The notes under the pieces were generated by a model that worked only from the letters and a program-made list of their open reading frames with translations, did not search any database and was not told the DNA's origin. From NCBI RefSeq assembly GCF_029633825.1, contig NZ_CP090641.1, positions 3,100,001 through 3,164,000 on the forward strand: a stretch of DNA of 64,000 bases. Reading direction: 5' to 3'. Of the stretch, positions 1 through 8,136 are shown in pieces (position 1 is the first letter of the stretch; each line of letters begins with the position of its first letter). Both the position numbers and the translations under genes were made by a program. The DNA is from Burkholderia contaminans (GTDB lineage: Bacteria > Pseudomonadota > Gammaproteobacteria > Burkholderiales > Burkholderiaceae).

Positions 1-121
1 TTTTGATCTTCAGGCTCACCGCGGACTGCGTGGTGTCCATCGCCTCGGCGGCCCGTGTGAAGCTCTTGAGGTCGGCAGTCAGTACGAACGCCTGCACGGC
101 TTCGATGTCGAGCGTTTTCAT
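1..121 (-). CDS. LysR-family transcriptional regulator, N-terminal fragment
   Basis: Only the first 40 codons lie in the window; the gene runs off the left edge. The start codon is the reverse complement of CAT at 119-121. The visible residues start MKTLDIEAVQAFVLTADLKS and go on with FTRAAEAMDTTQSAVSLKIK, which is the winged helix-turn-helix opening of LysR-type regulators (an early Phe, an S-F-T-R-A-A helix, then Q-S-A-V-S recognition-helix residues). It is divergent from the DUF4865 gene at 249, with about 127 bp between the starts. LysR regulators often control the divergent neighbour, so the DUF4865 gene and its small partner are the likely targets. That target assignment is inference; the family call is secure. 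Confidence 0.85.
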   Translation of the reverse strand, partial: MKTLDIEAVQAFVLTADLKSFTRAAEAMDTTQSAVSLKIK

Positions 122-248
122 CGCGCAATCATCCATTTATAAATCGAATCATTGAAATATTCTGCCATCGACTTTTCAAATGATTCAAGGTCTTCTACGC
201 TGTTCTCGAGCCGCTCGGAATCTCCCTTTCCGTTTCCAGGAGTCGATC

Positions 249-827
249 ATGCTGACCGCGTACTACGCGCACCGCCTGCCGGCGGACTACGACCTCGACA
301 TCATCCGCAATCGCGTGCGCGAGCGCGGCAGGCTCTGGGACGACACGCCGGATCTCGTGTTCAAGGGGTTCCTGCTGCGCGAGGCGGGCCGCTACGGTGC
401 GACGGAAAACGGCTATGCATCGCTTTATCTGTGGCGCAATGAGCAGGCGTTCGCCCGGTTCGTCACGGACGGCCGCTTCCGGGTCGTGACGGACAGCTTC
501 GGGCGTGCGCCGATCGACGTGCAGGTCGCGCTGGATGCGCGCAAGGGCAGCGCATCGGCGGGGCGCTTCGTGCGGCTGGAAGCCGTGGATATTCCGGCGG
601 ATGCCGACCTCGATGCGACGCTGGCGCGGGAGGTCGAGCGCAATCGCGACGTGGCGGCGAGGCAGGGTACGGTCGCGGCCGCCGTCAGCCTTGATCCGCT
701 GCGCTGGCGGCTGACGCGCTCGCTCGTATCGGAACACGAGCTGGACGACGGCGGCGCGGGTACGGTGTATCAGGTGCTGCATCTGGCCCGGCCGTTGCTC
801 GATACGCTTGAAGGGGGTGGGGAGTGA
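249..827 (+). CDS. DUF4865-like protein
   Basis: A 192-residue cytoplasmic protein that starts MLTAYYAHRLPADYDLDIIR. I chose ATG 249 over an in-frame ATG at 180 because AGGAG sits just upstream (about 238-242) and the family begins with this motif. It resembles DUF4865 proteins by memory of the N-terminal pattern (a short Y-Y-A-H-R-L-P opening, a conserved D-x-D-x-I-R-x-R helix, then W-D-D-x-P-x-L-x-F-K). I cannot assign a reaction. It has no signal peptide or membrane segment. The stop TGA overlaps the ATG of a 56-codon reading frame at 827, so the two are probably translated together. It is divergent from a LysR regulator, a common arrangement for a regulator and its target. Confidence 0.7.
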   Translation: MLTAYYAHRLPADYDLDIIRNRVRERGRLWDDTPDLVFKGFLLREAGRYGATENGYASLYLWRNEQAFARFVTDGRFRVVTDSFGRAPIDVQVALDARKGSASAGRFVRLEAVDIPADADLDATLAREVERNRDVAARQGTVAAAVSLDPLRWRLTRSLVSEHELDDGGAGTVYQVLHLARPLLDTLEGGGE

Positions 828-997
828 TGGCCGGCGGGGCGGTCCGATCGCGGGCCGGGCCGGCCGGTGGGGCCTGCGGCCCGGCATCCGCGCGATTGCC
901 GGCTGGCCTGGTGGTCGCCGCGCATCTGGCCGGGATGGCGGCGGGGATCGCCGCGATTGCCGCGTTCGCGACGTTGCTGGCGTTGTTGTTCCGGTAA
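827..997 (+). CDS. small putative membrane peptide coupled to DUF4865 gene
   Basis: An open frame of 57 codons whose ATG (827-829) overlaps the TGA of the preceding gene (825-827), with GGGGAG of that gene acting as ribosome binding site. The N-terminal half is Gly/Ala/Arg-rich. The C-terminal half (about residues 28-55) is a continuous hydrophobic stretch of Leu, Val, Ala, Ile and Phe ending in F-R-stop, which would form one transmembrane helix. It ends 26 bp before a strong hairpin. No family is recognised. The coupled start and the clean hydrophobic helix are in favour; the low-complexity, high-GC composition is against. Confidence 0.45.
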   Translation: MAGGAVRSRAGPAGGACGPASARLPAGLVVAAHLAGMAAGIAAIAAFATLLALLFR

Positions 998-1022
998 GGG
1001 GCGCGTTTGCGGATGAGTGAAT

Positions 1023-1059
1023 ACGGAAGCGCCGGGCACGATGTGCGCGGCGCTTCCGT
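1023..1059. terminator. bidirectional terminator hairpin
   Basis: Perfect 12-bp inverted repeat: ACGGAAGCGCCG (1023-1034) and CGGCGCTTCCGT (1048-1059) with a 13-nt loop that itself contains GCAC/GTGC. It lies between two convergent genes (ends at 997 and 1074). There is no long T run on either side, so termination strength is uncertain. Confidence 0.6.
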
Positions 1060-1073
1060 TCCTTCACTACCGC

Positions 1074-3275
1074 TCAGTTCCCCTGCAACCGGATATCCCG
1101 CGACGATGCGCCGACGTACACCGTTCCGCCCGGCACCACGCGCCAGCCGTTACGCGACGTATCCCACACGCTCTGCATCCGCGGCGATACGGTCACGCGC
1201 ACCCGCCGCGTCTCGCCCGGATTCAGCCGGATCTTCTCCCAGCCGACCAGGCGCTTCGGCGGTTCGTCCTTGTACGGCACGCCCAGATAGACCTGCGGCG
1301 TTTCCGCGCCGGCGACGCGCCCGTCGTTACGCACCGTGAATGCGACGCTCAGCGCACCGTCCCATTGCTTCGACACCGACAGCCCCGAATACGCGAAGTG
1401 CGTGTACGACAGCCCATAGCCGAACTCGAACATCGGCTTGATGTTGTGCGCGTCATACCAGCGATAGCCCATGTTCAGCTTTTCCGCATAGACGGGATCG
1501 TTGTCGAACGCACCGTTTTGCCCCCAGGTCGGCGAATCCTGGTCGCGTGCGGGGAACGTGACAGGCAGCTTGCCGGACGGATTGACCGCACCGAACAGCA
1601 CGTTCGCGATCGCCTTGCCGCCGGCTTCGCCCGGATACCACGCCTCGACGATCGCGGAGACCTGGTCCTTCCACGGCATCAGCACCGGGTTGCCGCTCTG
1701 GACCACGACGATCGTGTGCGGATTCGCGCGGGCGACGGCTTCGACGAGCGCATCCTGGTTCGACGGGTTTGCGAGGCTCAGGCTCTGGAGATCACCGAAA
1801 TCCTCGCCGGCCGGCTGCGTGACCACGACGATCGCGACGTCCGAGCGGCCCGCGAGCGCGGCGGCCTGGTCGATCTCCTGCTGCGTGTACGCGCGGAACG
1901 GCGACTGCTGGTCGGTGTTGCCCGCGAACGTGACCTGAGCGGCCGGCGCGAGCGCGCGGATCGCCGCGACGATCGGCACGTCGACCTTCAGCCACGGATT
2001 GCGCCACCAGCTGCATCCTGTCGATGACCCGAACGTCAGGCCACCGCAGCCCGCGAACGATCCCGATACGGGGTCGCGCGTGTTGCCCGAGCCGCCGCCG
2101 GACAGCACGGCCGTATCGGCATGGCCGCCGATCACCGCGATGCGCGACAGCGCCGACGCGGCGAGCGGCAACTGGTTGCCGTCGTTCTTCAGCAGCACGA
2201 TCGACTGCTCGGAAGCGGCCTGCGCGAACCGGTTCGCGGCCGCGAAATCGATCGTGCCGCCGCCCCTGGCCGGATCGTCCATCACGCCGACGCGGATCAT
2301 CACCGCGAGCTTGCGTCGCACCATGTCGTCGAGGCGCGCGGTCGACACCGAGCCGTTCGCGATGGCCTGCTTGACGGCCGCCGGTGTGAGGTACACGGTC
2401 GACCCGACGTCTTCTTCCTCGTCGAGCCCGGCATTGATCGCGGCAGCGGTGCTGTGCGTCGCGCCCCAGTCGGACTGCACCTGGCCCTGGAAGCCCCATT
2501 CGTTCTTCAGCACGTCGTTCAGCAGGTGAGGGTTCTCGCAGGCATACGCACCGTTCAGGCGGTTGTAGCTGCACATCACGCTGCCGGGCCGCCCGCGCTT
2601 CGCGGCGATCTCGAACGGCAGCAGGTAGAGCTCGCGCAGCGTGCGCTCGTCGATCTGCGTGTTGCCGCCCATCCGGCCGTGCTCCTGTTCGTTGCCGGCG
2701 TAGTGCTTGATGGTCGCGATGACTTTCTGCCGCTGCGTGGCGAGCGTGCGTTCGGCGAGCAGGTCGCCGGCCAGCAGCGGATCCTCGCCGAGATACTCGA
2801 ACAGGCGGCCGCCGCGCGGCTCGCGCGCGAGGTTGGTGCCGCCACCGAGACCCATGCCGAAGCCTTGCGCGCGCAACTGGATCGCGACCTGCTTGCCGTA
2901 GTCGTACGACAGGCGGCGATCCCAGCTCGCAGCGACGGCGATCGTCGCAGGGAACGTCGTGCTGGCCTGCGACGTGCTGCCGGAACCCGTCGCTGAATCG
3001 ACCATGTTCAGGTCGGGAATGCCGAGCCGCGGCACGCCCTGGATGTAGCCGGCGCCACCGCCCGGCACTTTCGACATTTCGTATTGCGAATGAATGAATT
3101 GAAGTTTTTCGTCGAGCGTCATCTTGCGCACGAGCGAGTCAGCGCGCCGGACCGCCGCGGCGGACGCGAACGCATCGGTGGCGTCGCCTTGCGCGTTGAA
3201 ATCGGTGTCGCCCGCGTAGGCGCTGGTGCAGAGGGTCGCTGCCAGCACGACGGCCGGCCAGAGTGTGTCCCGCAT
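1074..3275 (-). CDS. secreted GH3 beta-glucosidase-type glycoside hydrolase
   Basis: 733 residues, exported. I placed the start at 3275 because GGAGAG lies 6 nt upstream and the product then begins with a good signal peptide (MRDTLWPAVVLAATLCTSAYA, cleavage after A-Y-A). Longer in-frame starts lack this logic. The GH3 N-terminal barrel shows L-G-E-D-P (about 163), the substrate-binding K-H-Y-A-G-N (190-195) and the nucleophile motif Q-S-D-W-G with Asp269. The second GH3 domain follows. A C-terminal fibronectin-III-like domain is seen around residues 640-720 (G-A-E-T-P-Q-V-Y-L then P-G-E-T-R-R-V-R-V). Such enzymes remove terminal glucose or xylose from oligosaccharides in the periplasm. It is next to the EPS locus but divergent from it, so it could trim EPS or act on plant glucans; the substrate is not readable from sequence. 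Confidence 0.9.
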   Translation of the reverse strand: MRDTLWPAVVLAATLCTSAYAGDTDFNAQGDATDAFASAAAVRRADSLVRKMTLDEKLQFIHSQYEMSKVPGGGAGYIQGVPRLGIPDLNMVDSATGSGSTSQASTTFPATIAVAASWDRRLSYDYGKQVAIQLRAQGFGMGLGGGTNLAREPRGGRLFEYLGEDPLLAGDLLAERTLATQRQKVIATIKHYAGNEQEHGRMGGNTQIDERTLRELYLLPFEIAAKRGRPGSVMCSYNRLNGAYACENPHLLNDVLKNEWGFQGQVQSDWGATHSTAAAINAGLDEEEDVGSTVYLTPAAVKQAIANGSVSTARLDDMVRRKLAVMIRVGVMDDPARGGGTIDFAAANRFAQAASEQSIVLLKNDGNQLPLAASALSRIAVIGGHADTAVLSGGGSGNTRDPVSGSFAGCGGLTFGSSTGCSWWRNPWLKVDVPIVAAIRALAPAAQVTFAGNTDQQSPFRAYTQQEIDQAAALAGRSDVAIVVVTQPAGEDFGDLQSLSLANPSNQDALVEAVARANPHTIVVVQSGNPVLMPWKDQVSAIVEAWYPGEAGGKAIANVLFGAVNPSGKLPVTFPARDQDSPTWGQNGAFDNDPVYAEKLNMGYRWYDAHNIKPMFEFGYGLSYTHFAYSGLSVSKQWDGALSVAFTVRNDGRVAGAETPQVYLGVPYKDEPPKRLVGWEKIRLNPGETRRVRVTVSPRMQSVWDTSRNGWRVVPGGTVYVGASSRDIRLQGN

Positions 3276-3515
3276 GTTGCTCTCCATGATCGTATTGCCG
3301 GTTGTTCGAATGATGTCTGGAGCTGCGCACGTCCGATGGATTCGCACCGGACGCAATTGGCTGGCGATGCTGGGTGGTTGCGCGTCGGCATGCCAAGCCA
3401 GGCGGGGAATCGTTACGGCCGGTTGGGCCCGATCGAACATCGAGGACGGCGACGCGGACCGCCCGGCGCTGCCGAATCGGATGTAGCGATTCTCTGCAGC
3501 GACTAATGGTATGAA

Positions 3516-3550
3516 TGTAGTTTGACTACAGCATCGGTGTTTCTACCGAT
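3516..3550. promoter_or_regulatory. two adjacent perfect dyads upstream of the GH3 gene
   Basis: TGTAGT-TTG-ACTACA (3516-3530) is followed two bases later by ATCGGT-GTTTCT-ACCGAT (3533-3550). Both are perfect 6-bp inverted repeats. They sit about 240 bp upstream of the GH3 start and are plausible binding sites for dimeric repressors. Which gene they serve is unknown. Confidence 0.35.
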
Positions 3551-4704
3551 ATGTCCGATCTTTCTTCGGCACGGGTGCGCTACGAGGTGGAAAGGCGGTC
3601 ATCGTTCCCGATGGCCGGGGTGTGGTCGGGTAAGAAGTACCTGGCGGAAAGCGTTTTTGTACGGCAGTCATGTGGTGATGCGTGCGTCCCGTTTCGTTGC
3701 GTGCGCATCCAATCGTGCTTCGGTCATTGCGCCCACTGTTCGTCGTGAATGCAGCTTTGATTCCGGGGCTGGGGAAATGGCGGTTGCGCCGAGTCAAGCA
3801 ACGCGGGCCCACTTTCATGTGATGTGTTGAGTAAGGTTGCTCACATATCTGCAGTGCCGGACGGTGTTCAATCGAGTATTGCCGTGCGCGTTGTCTGACC
3901 AGGGCGCCGGTGCGCGGACATGCAGCAAGCGACGCGAAGGTGTTCGTGCCGGGCGAAGTGCCCCGTCCGGCAACGCTTGCCTTGACCGACGGACGAAGAA
4001 TCCAGATGACGCGCTTGGTCACATGGGCGGCGTTGGGTGCGCGGCGAATCCGTGCGAGGCGCCGCGGGCCCGGCAGTCGAGTGCAGGTCTACACGTCGGC
4101 GGGGTACGTCGGCATGGTTCACCCGTGCGGAGCGGTCGGTAGGGGCGTCCGTGCGCGATCGGCGGCGAGCCTTGCGTGGCCGTGGCGTCGCAAGTCCGGA
4201 AGGCGCGTTGTGAAAATGTAATGTGACGTACGAAATCTGTCGGGATTGAGTGGCCTAATCGTCGATATTCGAACGGGCACGCCATATCCGGTGTGCCGAG
4301 TTGATTCGGGGGTAGGGAACGGAAATGTAACGTCATCCGACCAAAAAATTACCAAGACCAATTTCAACCCAGAGGCGCTTGCCGGTCAGGCGATCCTCGA
4401 CAGGCACTCGCCGGCCCCGGTCGGGCATGCGGGTGTTTTCACATACAGGCGTTTTCGTGGGAACCCAAATCGATACGCAAGGACGGGGCCGGTTACGGGG
4501 AATCGGCTCGCATCGTCGCAACGTCAGTCGTTCCCGATTTGCTTTATGCGGCCGAGCGTACAGGCACCCTCGTTTCGGCCGCAAGTTGAAGTTCGCACGC
4601 ACGCACGCGCAGGCGTTTCCGGTATCTGGATGCCTGCTTCGCGGCATGCGTCAGGTATTCGGCAGCGCATCGGGCCATCAGGCGCACAGCGCAAGGACCG
4701 GATC
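3551..4704. other. 1.15-kb stretch without a recognisable gene
   Basis: Several frames are open on both strands, but none has a ribosome binding site, a recognisable family or convincing amino-acid composition. Part of it must hold the promoter of the first EPS gene at 4705. A 5-bp dyad GGCAA-CGC-TTGCC (about 3973-3985) is the only tidy symmetry I see. No GG-N10-GC sigma-54 element fits here. Confidence 0.4.
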
Positions 4705-6480
4705 ATGACGCCCATTCAGTTCAACGGATGCGTCGGCTGGTTTCACCCAGGGAGTCGCCCGCATGGCATCGTGATTTGCGAGCCGCTCGGTCACGAGGCG
4801 CTCTGGCTTCACAAACTCGTGCGCGCGCTCGCCGAGCATCTCGCCGATCGCGGCTTTCCGGTGCTGCGATTCCACTATCCGGCGAGCGGCGACTCGCTGG
4901 GCGACGAACACGACGCAGACCGTTTCGAACACATGCTCGCGAGCGTTCGGCATGCCGTCGATGCATTGCGCGAGCGTGTCGTGTCGGACACGCTGACGCT
5001 CGTCGGCGTGCGCGCCGGTGCCGCCTTGGCGCTTCTCGCCGCGGACGGCATCCCCGGGTTCACGCGCTTCGTCGCGCTGGCGCCAGTAGTGCGTGGCCGC
5101 GGCTACCTGCGCGAGCTTTCTCTCGTCGCGCAACGCTGGCTCGAGAACGTGCCGCCGGCCGTGCGGGATGCGGTTCGAGAGGAACAGCCTCTCCATGTAC
5201 TGGGGCATGCGTATCCCGATGATCTCGTCGCGTCGCTCCGAGGCATCAACCTGTGCGAATCCGCGGGACGATTTCAGACATTGCCGGCGCACGCGTTGCT
5301 CGTCGATACGCCGTACGGCGACGCTTCCGCCCTGTCGGACGCGCTGCAGGCACGCAGTGTTTCGGTCGATGTCCGGACCTGCCCCGATTGGGGCGGCCTC
5401 ATGAGGGAGCCGGTGTGGTCGCGGCTACCCGACGGATTGCTCGACACTGTTGCGAACTGGATCGACGACGGTTCCGATACGGCTGGTCGCGTTTCCGTGC
5501 GGGATGCCGGGTCGGCCGTGACGCTGACCGGGGAGGGCAGTATCGAACGGATGATCTCCGTGGGGCCAGGGCGCTTGGTCGGCGTGCTGTGCGAACCGGC
5601 CGGCAGCATCCGACGCGCTGCCGCGCCGACCCTGTTGATTACCAATACGGCGGCCAATCCGCATGTCGCCGACGGTCGGTTTGCGGTGCGGCTTGCGCGG
5701 TCGCTCGCGGCATCGGGTATCAGCAGCCTGCGTATCGATTCGAGCGGCATCGGCGACAGCGGCCCGCGTGCGAGAGACGATCAGTCGGACATCCCGTATT
5801 CGGATCAGGTGATCGTCGATATCGCATCCGCAGCGGACTGGCTGAAGGCGCAGGGGCATCGCGAGATCGTTGCGTTCGGGATTTGCTCTGGCGCGTACGC
5901 GTCGCTTCATGCCGCCGCGCGCGAGCACTTCGCCGGCGTGATTGCGGTCAATCTGCCGGTTTTCATCTGGCCACGCGGAGAAACGCTCGCGAATGCCGTC
6001 AATAACCAGACAAACTCGATGCGCGGCTATTGGGCATCGCTGCGCAGCCGCCACAAGCTGCGTCGGCTGCTGCTCGAAGGGCGCGACCCGCGGCCGGTAC
6101 TGCGTGCCGCGTTTCGTCTGGCCACGGGCGCCATGACCGTGCCCGTCAAGCGTGTCGGCGAGCATTTCGGCTGGCGGCCGGGTCACGAGACGCCTCGGGG
6201 ATTGCTGCATCACATGTCGGCCGGCGGCATCCGTACCCATCTCATCTACGGCACATTCGATACGGGCGTCGACGCGCTCGTCCGGCATTTCGGCCCCGCA
6301 TCCCGCGCGTTCGCGCATTGGCCGAACGTATCCGTCGACATGCGGGACGGGCTCGACCATTCGTTGCACGGCAACGCCGCGGCGCAGTACGTCGTCACCC
6401 GTTGCGCCGAGCTGCTTGCCGGCTGGTACGCGCCGGCCGAATTCGCGGTACCCGCGCAACCGGAGCACGCGCCTTCATGA
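4705..6480 (+). CDS. tandem alpha/beta-hydrolase protein of the EPS locus
   Basis: 591 residues built from two alpha/beta-hydrolase halves (about 20-250 and 285-575). I chose ATG 4705 because AAGGA lies 7 nt upstream and the fold starts right after it; the frame is open further upstream without fold content. In the first half the nucleophile elbow reads G-V-R-A-G (101-105), with Arg103 where Ser is expected, so that half is probably non-catalytic. In the second half it reads G-I-C-S-G (392-396), placing Cys394 at the nucleophile position, with Asp519 (Y-G-T-F-D) and His552 (L-D-H-S-L-H) as likely partners. The pattern recalls the hydrolase pairs of exosortase/EPS loci. A role in acyl removal, acyl transfer or precursor processing is possible; the substrate is unknown. 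It is the first gene of the EPS block. Confidence 0.75.
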   Translation: MTPIQFNGCVGWFHPGSRPHGIVICEPLGHEALWLHKLVRALAEHLADRGFPVLRFHYPASGDSLGDEHDADRFEHMLASVRHAVDALRERVVSDTLTLVGVRAGAALALLAADGIPGFTRFVALAPVVRGRGYLRELSLVAQRWLENVPPAVRDAVREEQPLHVLGHAYPDDLVASLRGINLCESAGRFQTLPAHALLVDTPYGDASALSDALQARSVSVDVRTCPDWGGLMREPVWSRLPDGLLDTVANWIDDGSDTAGRVSVRDAGSAVTLTGEGSIERMISVGPGRLVGVLCEPAGSIRRAAAPTLLITNTAANPHVADGRFAVRLARSLAASGISSLRIDSSGIGDSGPRARDDQSDIPYSDQVIVDIASAADWLKAQGHREIVAFGICSGAYASLHAAAREHFAGVIAVNLPVFIWPRGETLANAVNNQTNSMRGYWASLRSRHKLRRLLLEGRDPRPVLRAAFRLATGAMTVPVKRVGEHFGWRPGHETPRGLLHHMSAGGIRTHLIYGTFDTGVDALVRHFGPASRAFAHWPNVSVDMRDGLDHSLHGNAAAQYVVTRCAELLAGWYAPAEFAVPAQPEHAPS

Positions 6481-6905
6481 CGTTCGCACAGACGTCGCAC
6501 GCCGGCCCGGCCGGGCGGCGATCGCGGCGTCCCTCCCGTGCAGGTGTCGCGGGAGCGCGGCACCGGCGAGTCGGCCGGTGGCGGTTTTTGCCAAAGTCTC
6601 CCGCTAACGTAACCGGACGTACAGATCCGCCGCTTCGGTCACCTTATTCTGACGCTGTCGAATTTTCATGGGCTTGCCTGTTGGCAAGCGCCATCGCGGC
6701 TCCGTCCAGGAATGACAATGAAGCGAGCGTGTCGGGTACATCGAAAGTGGGATAGGCGTCACCGCCAGCGGGTGACGCTCGATCTTGCGCATGCGACACG
6801 GGATGACGCCGGTTCGCGAAACGAGCGCGCGACAATCTGGCCCGGTCATGCAGGCGATGACGTGGCATCGTCCGCGCGACAACGCGACCGCCGGGGTCGA
6901 TCGTG
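6481..6905. other. 425-bp intergenic region with a hairpin
   Basis: No gene is seen. It holds a perfect 7-bp hairpin GCTTGCC-TGTT-GGCAAGC at 6672-6689, about 200 bp after the hydrolase stop and 215 bp before the glycosyltransferase. The hairpin lacks a T run, so it may slow or process the transcript rather than end it. Confidence 0.4.
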
Positions 6906-8096
6906 ATGCGCGTGCTGGTGATCAACGATTTCGTTCGCAAGGGGGGCGCCGAGGAAGTGTATCGAGTGTCCGTCGACGTGCTTCGTGCCTGCCAAGGCGT
7001 GGTGGTCGAAACCTTCGACGAGCGTGCATTGCCCGATGTCGAGAACAGCGGGCGCGCGCGTGCATGGTCGCGTTCCACCGCGCGTGCGCTCCTCACGCTG
7101 CTCGAGCGATTTCGCCCGCAGCGAATCCTCATGCACAACTACCACAACCTGCTGTCGAGCGCGATTCTGCCCGTGCTCGCGCGCTACAAGCGGCGCTCGC
7201 GATGCGGACTGTTCATGACCGCGCACGATTACCATTTGTTGTTCTACAACCCGAGCCTGCTTGTCTATCCGCGCGGACGCGCCCAACCGTTGTCGATCGA
7301 CCAGCTGCATCGCATCCGGCGCGTCGTTCTTACGGCGAGCCCGCGCGGCTTCCTTCACGATGTCGCGAAGAAGGTGCATTGGCATGCGGTCAACGCGCTT
7401 TTCGATCCGCTTGGCCTGTTTGACGAGATCCTCTGTCCGAGTCCGTTCATGCGCGACCTCATTGCGCAGTGTGGCCGAACACGCGCCACCCTGGTACCGA
7501 ACCCGATCGACTCGACGCTGGTTCCCCATCCGCCGAAACCCGCCCGGGGCGATCGCCTCGATCTGGCGTTCGTCGGTCGTGTGGACGCGGACAAGGGCCT
7601 CGGTCGGTTTCTCGCGCTCATGAGCGAATCGGCCGGCGATGCGATTGCGTCGCTGACGGTCTATGGCGATGGAGCGGAGCGGGCCGACCTGGAGAAACGT
7701 TACGCGGCGCTCGTCGAGTCGGGACGGTTGCGTTTCGCTGGGCGCGTGGATCATGCAGCGTTGTTTGCCGCGCTACCCGGGCACGATGCCCTCGTGTTGC
7801 CGTCGATCTGGGTGGAAAATGCCCCGCTCGTGATCGTCGAGGCGGCGATGCTCGGGCTGCCGGCGCTCGTGCATGACATCGGGAGCCTGTCGACCTTCGG
7901 TGACGAGATCGGCAACAAGATTCTCTATCGGCACACGTCCGAAGGCTTCGCACACGCGCTCGCCGAACTGCGCGCGCACCTCGATAGCGAAAATCGTCAC
8001 TACGACTGGTCGCGCTACTCGGTCGAATGCTACGCGTCGTCGCTGTGTGCCGTACTCGGCATCGGTAGGGATGTACCGCGAACGTGGACACATTGA
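6906..8096 (+). CDS. GT4-family glycosyltransferase
   Basis: 396 residues with GT-B fold. The N-terminal acceptor domain opens with MRVLVINDFVRKGGAEEV, including the K-G-G-A-E loop typical of GT4 enzymes. The donor-binding domain carries F-V-G-R-V-D-A-D-K-G (about 222-231) and the E-x7-E motif Glu304 to Glu312 (E-N-A-P-L-V-I-V-E), which holds the nucleotide sugar. The start could also be the GTG three bases earlier. It should add one sugar to the lipid-linked EPS repeat unit on the cytoplasmic face of the inner membrane. It is followed after 40 bp by the flippase, so the two are probably co-transcribed. Sugar specificity cannot be read from sequence. Confidence 0.88.
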   Translation: MRVLVINDFVRKGGAEEVYRVSVDVLRACQGVVVETFDERALPDVENSGRARAWSRSTARALLTLLERFRPQRILMHNYHNLLSSAILPVLARYKRRSRCGLFMTAHDYHLLFYNPSLLVYPRGRAQPLSIDQLHRIRRVVLTASPRGFLHDVAKKVHWHAVNALFDPLGLFDEILCPSPFMRDLIAQCGRTRATLVPNPIDSTLVPHPPKPARGDRLDLAFVGRVDADKGLGRFLALMSESAGDAIASLTVYGDGAERADLEKRYAALVESGRLRFAGRVDHAALFAALPGHDALVLPSIWVENAPLVIVEAAMLGLPALVHDIGSLSTFGDEIGNKILYRHTSEGFAHALAELRAHLDSENRHYDWSRYSVECYASSLCAVLGIGRDVPRTWTH

Positions 8097-8136
8097 CAGT
8101 CGCGGCACACCGTTTACTCCCAGCCCAGAAAGTACG

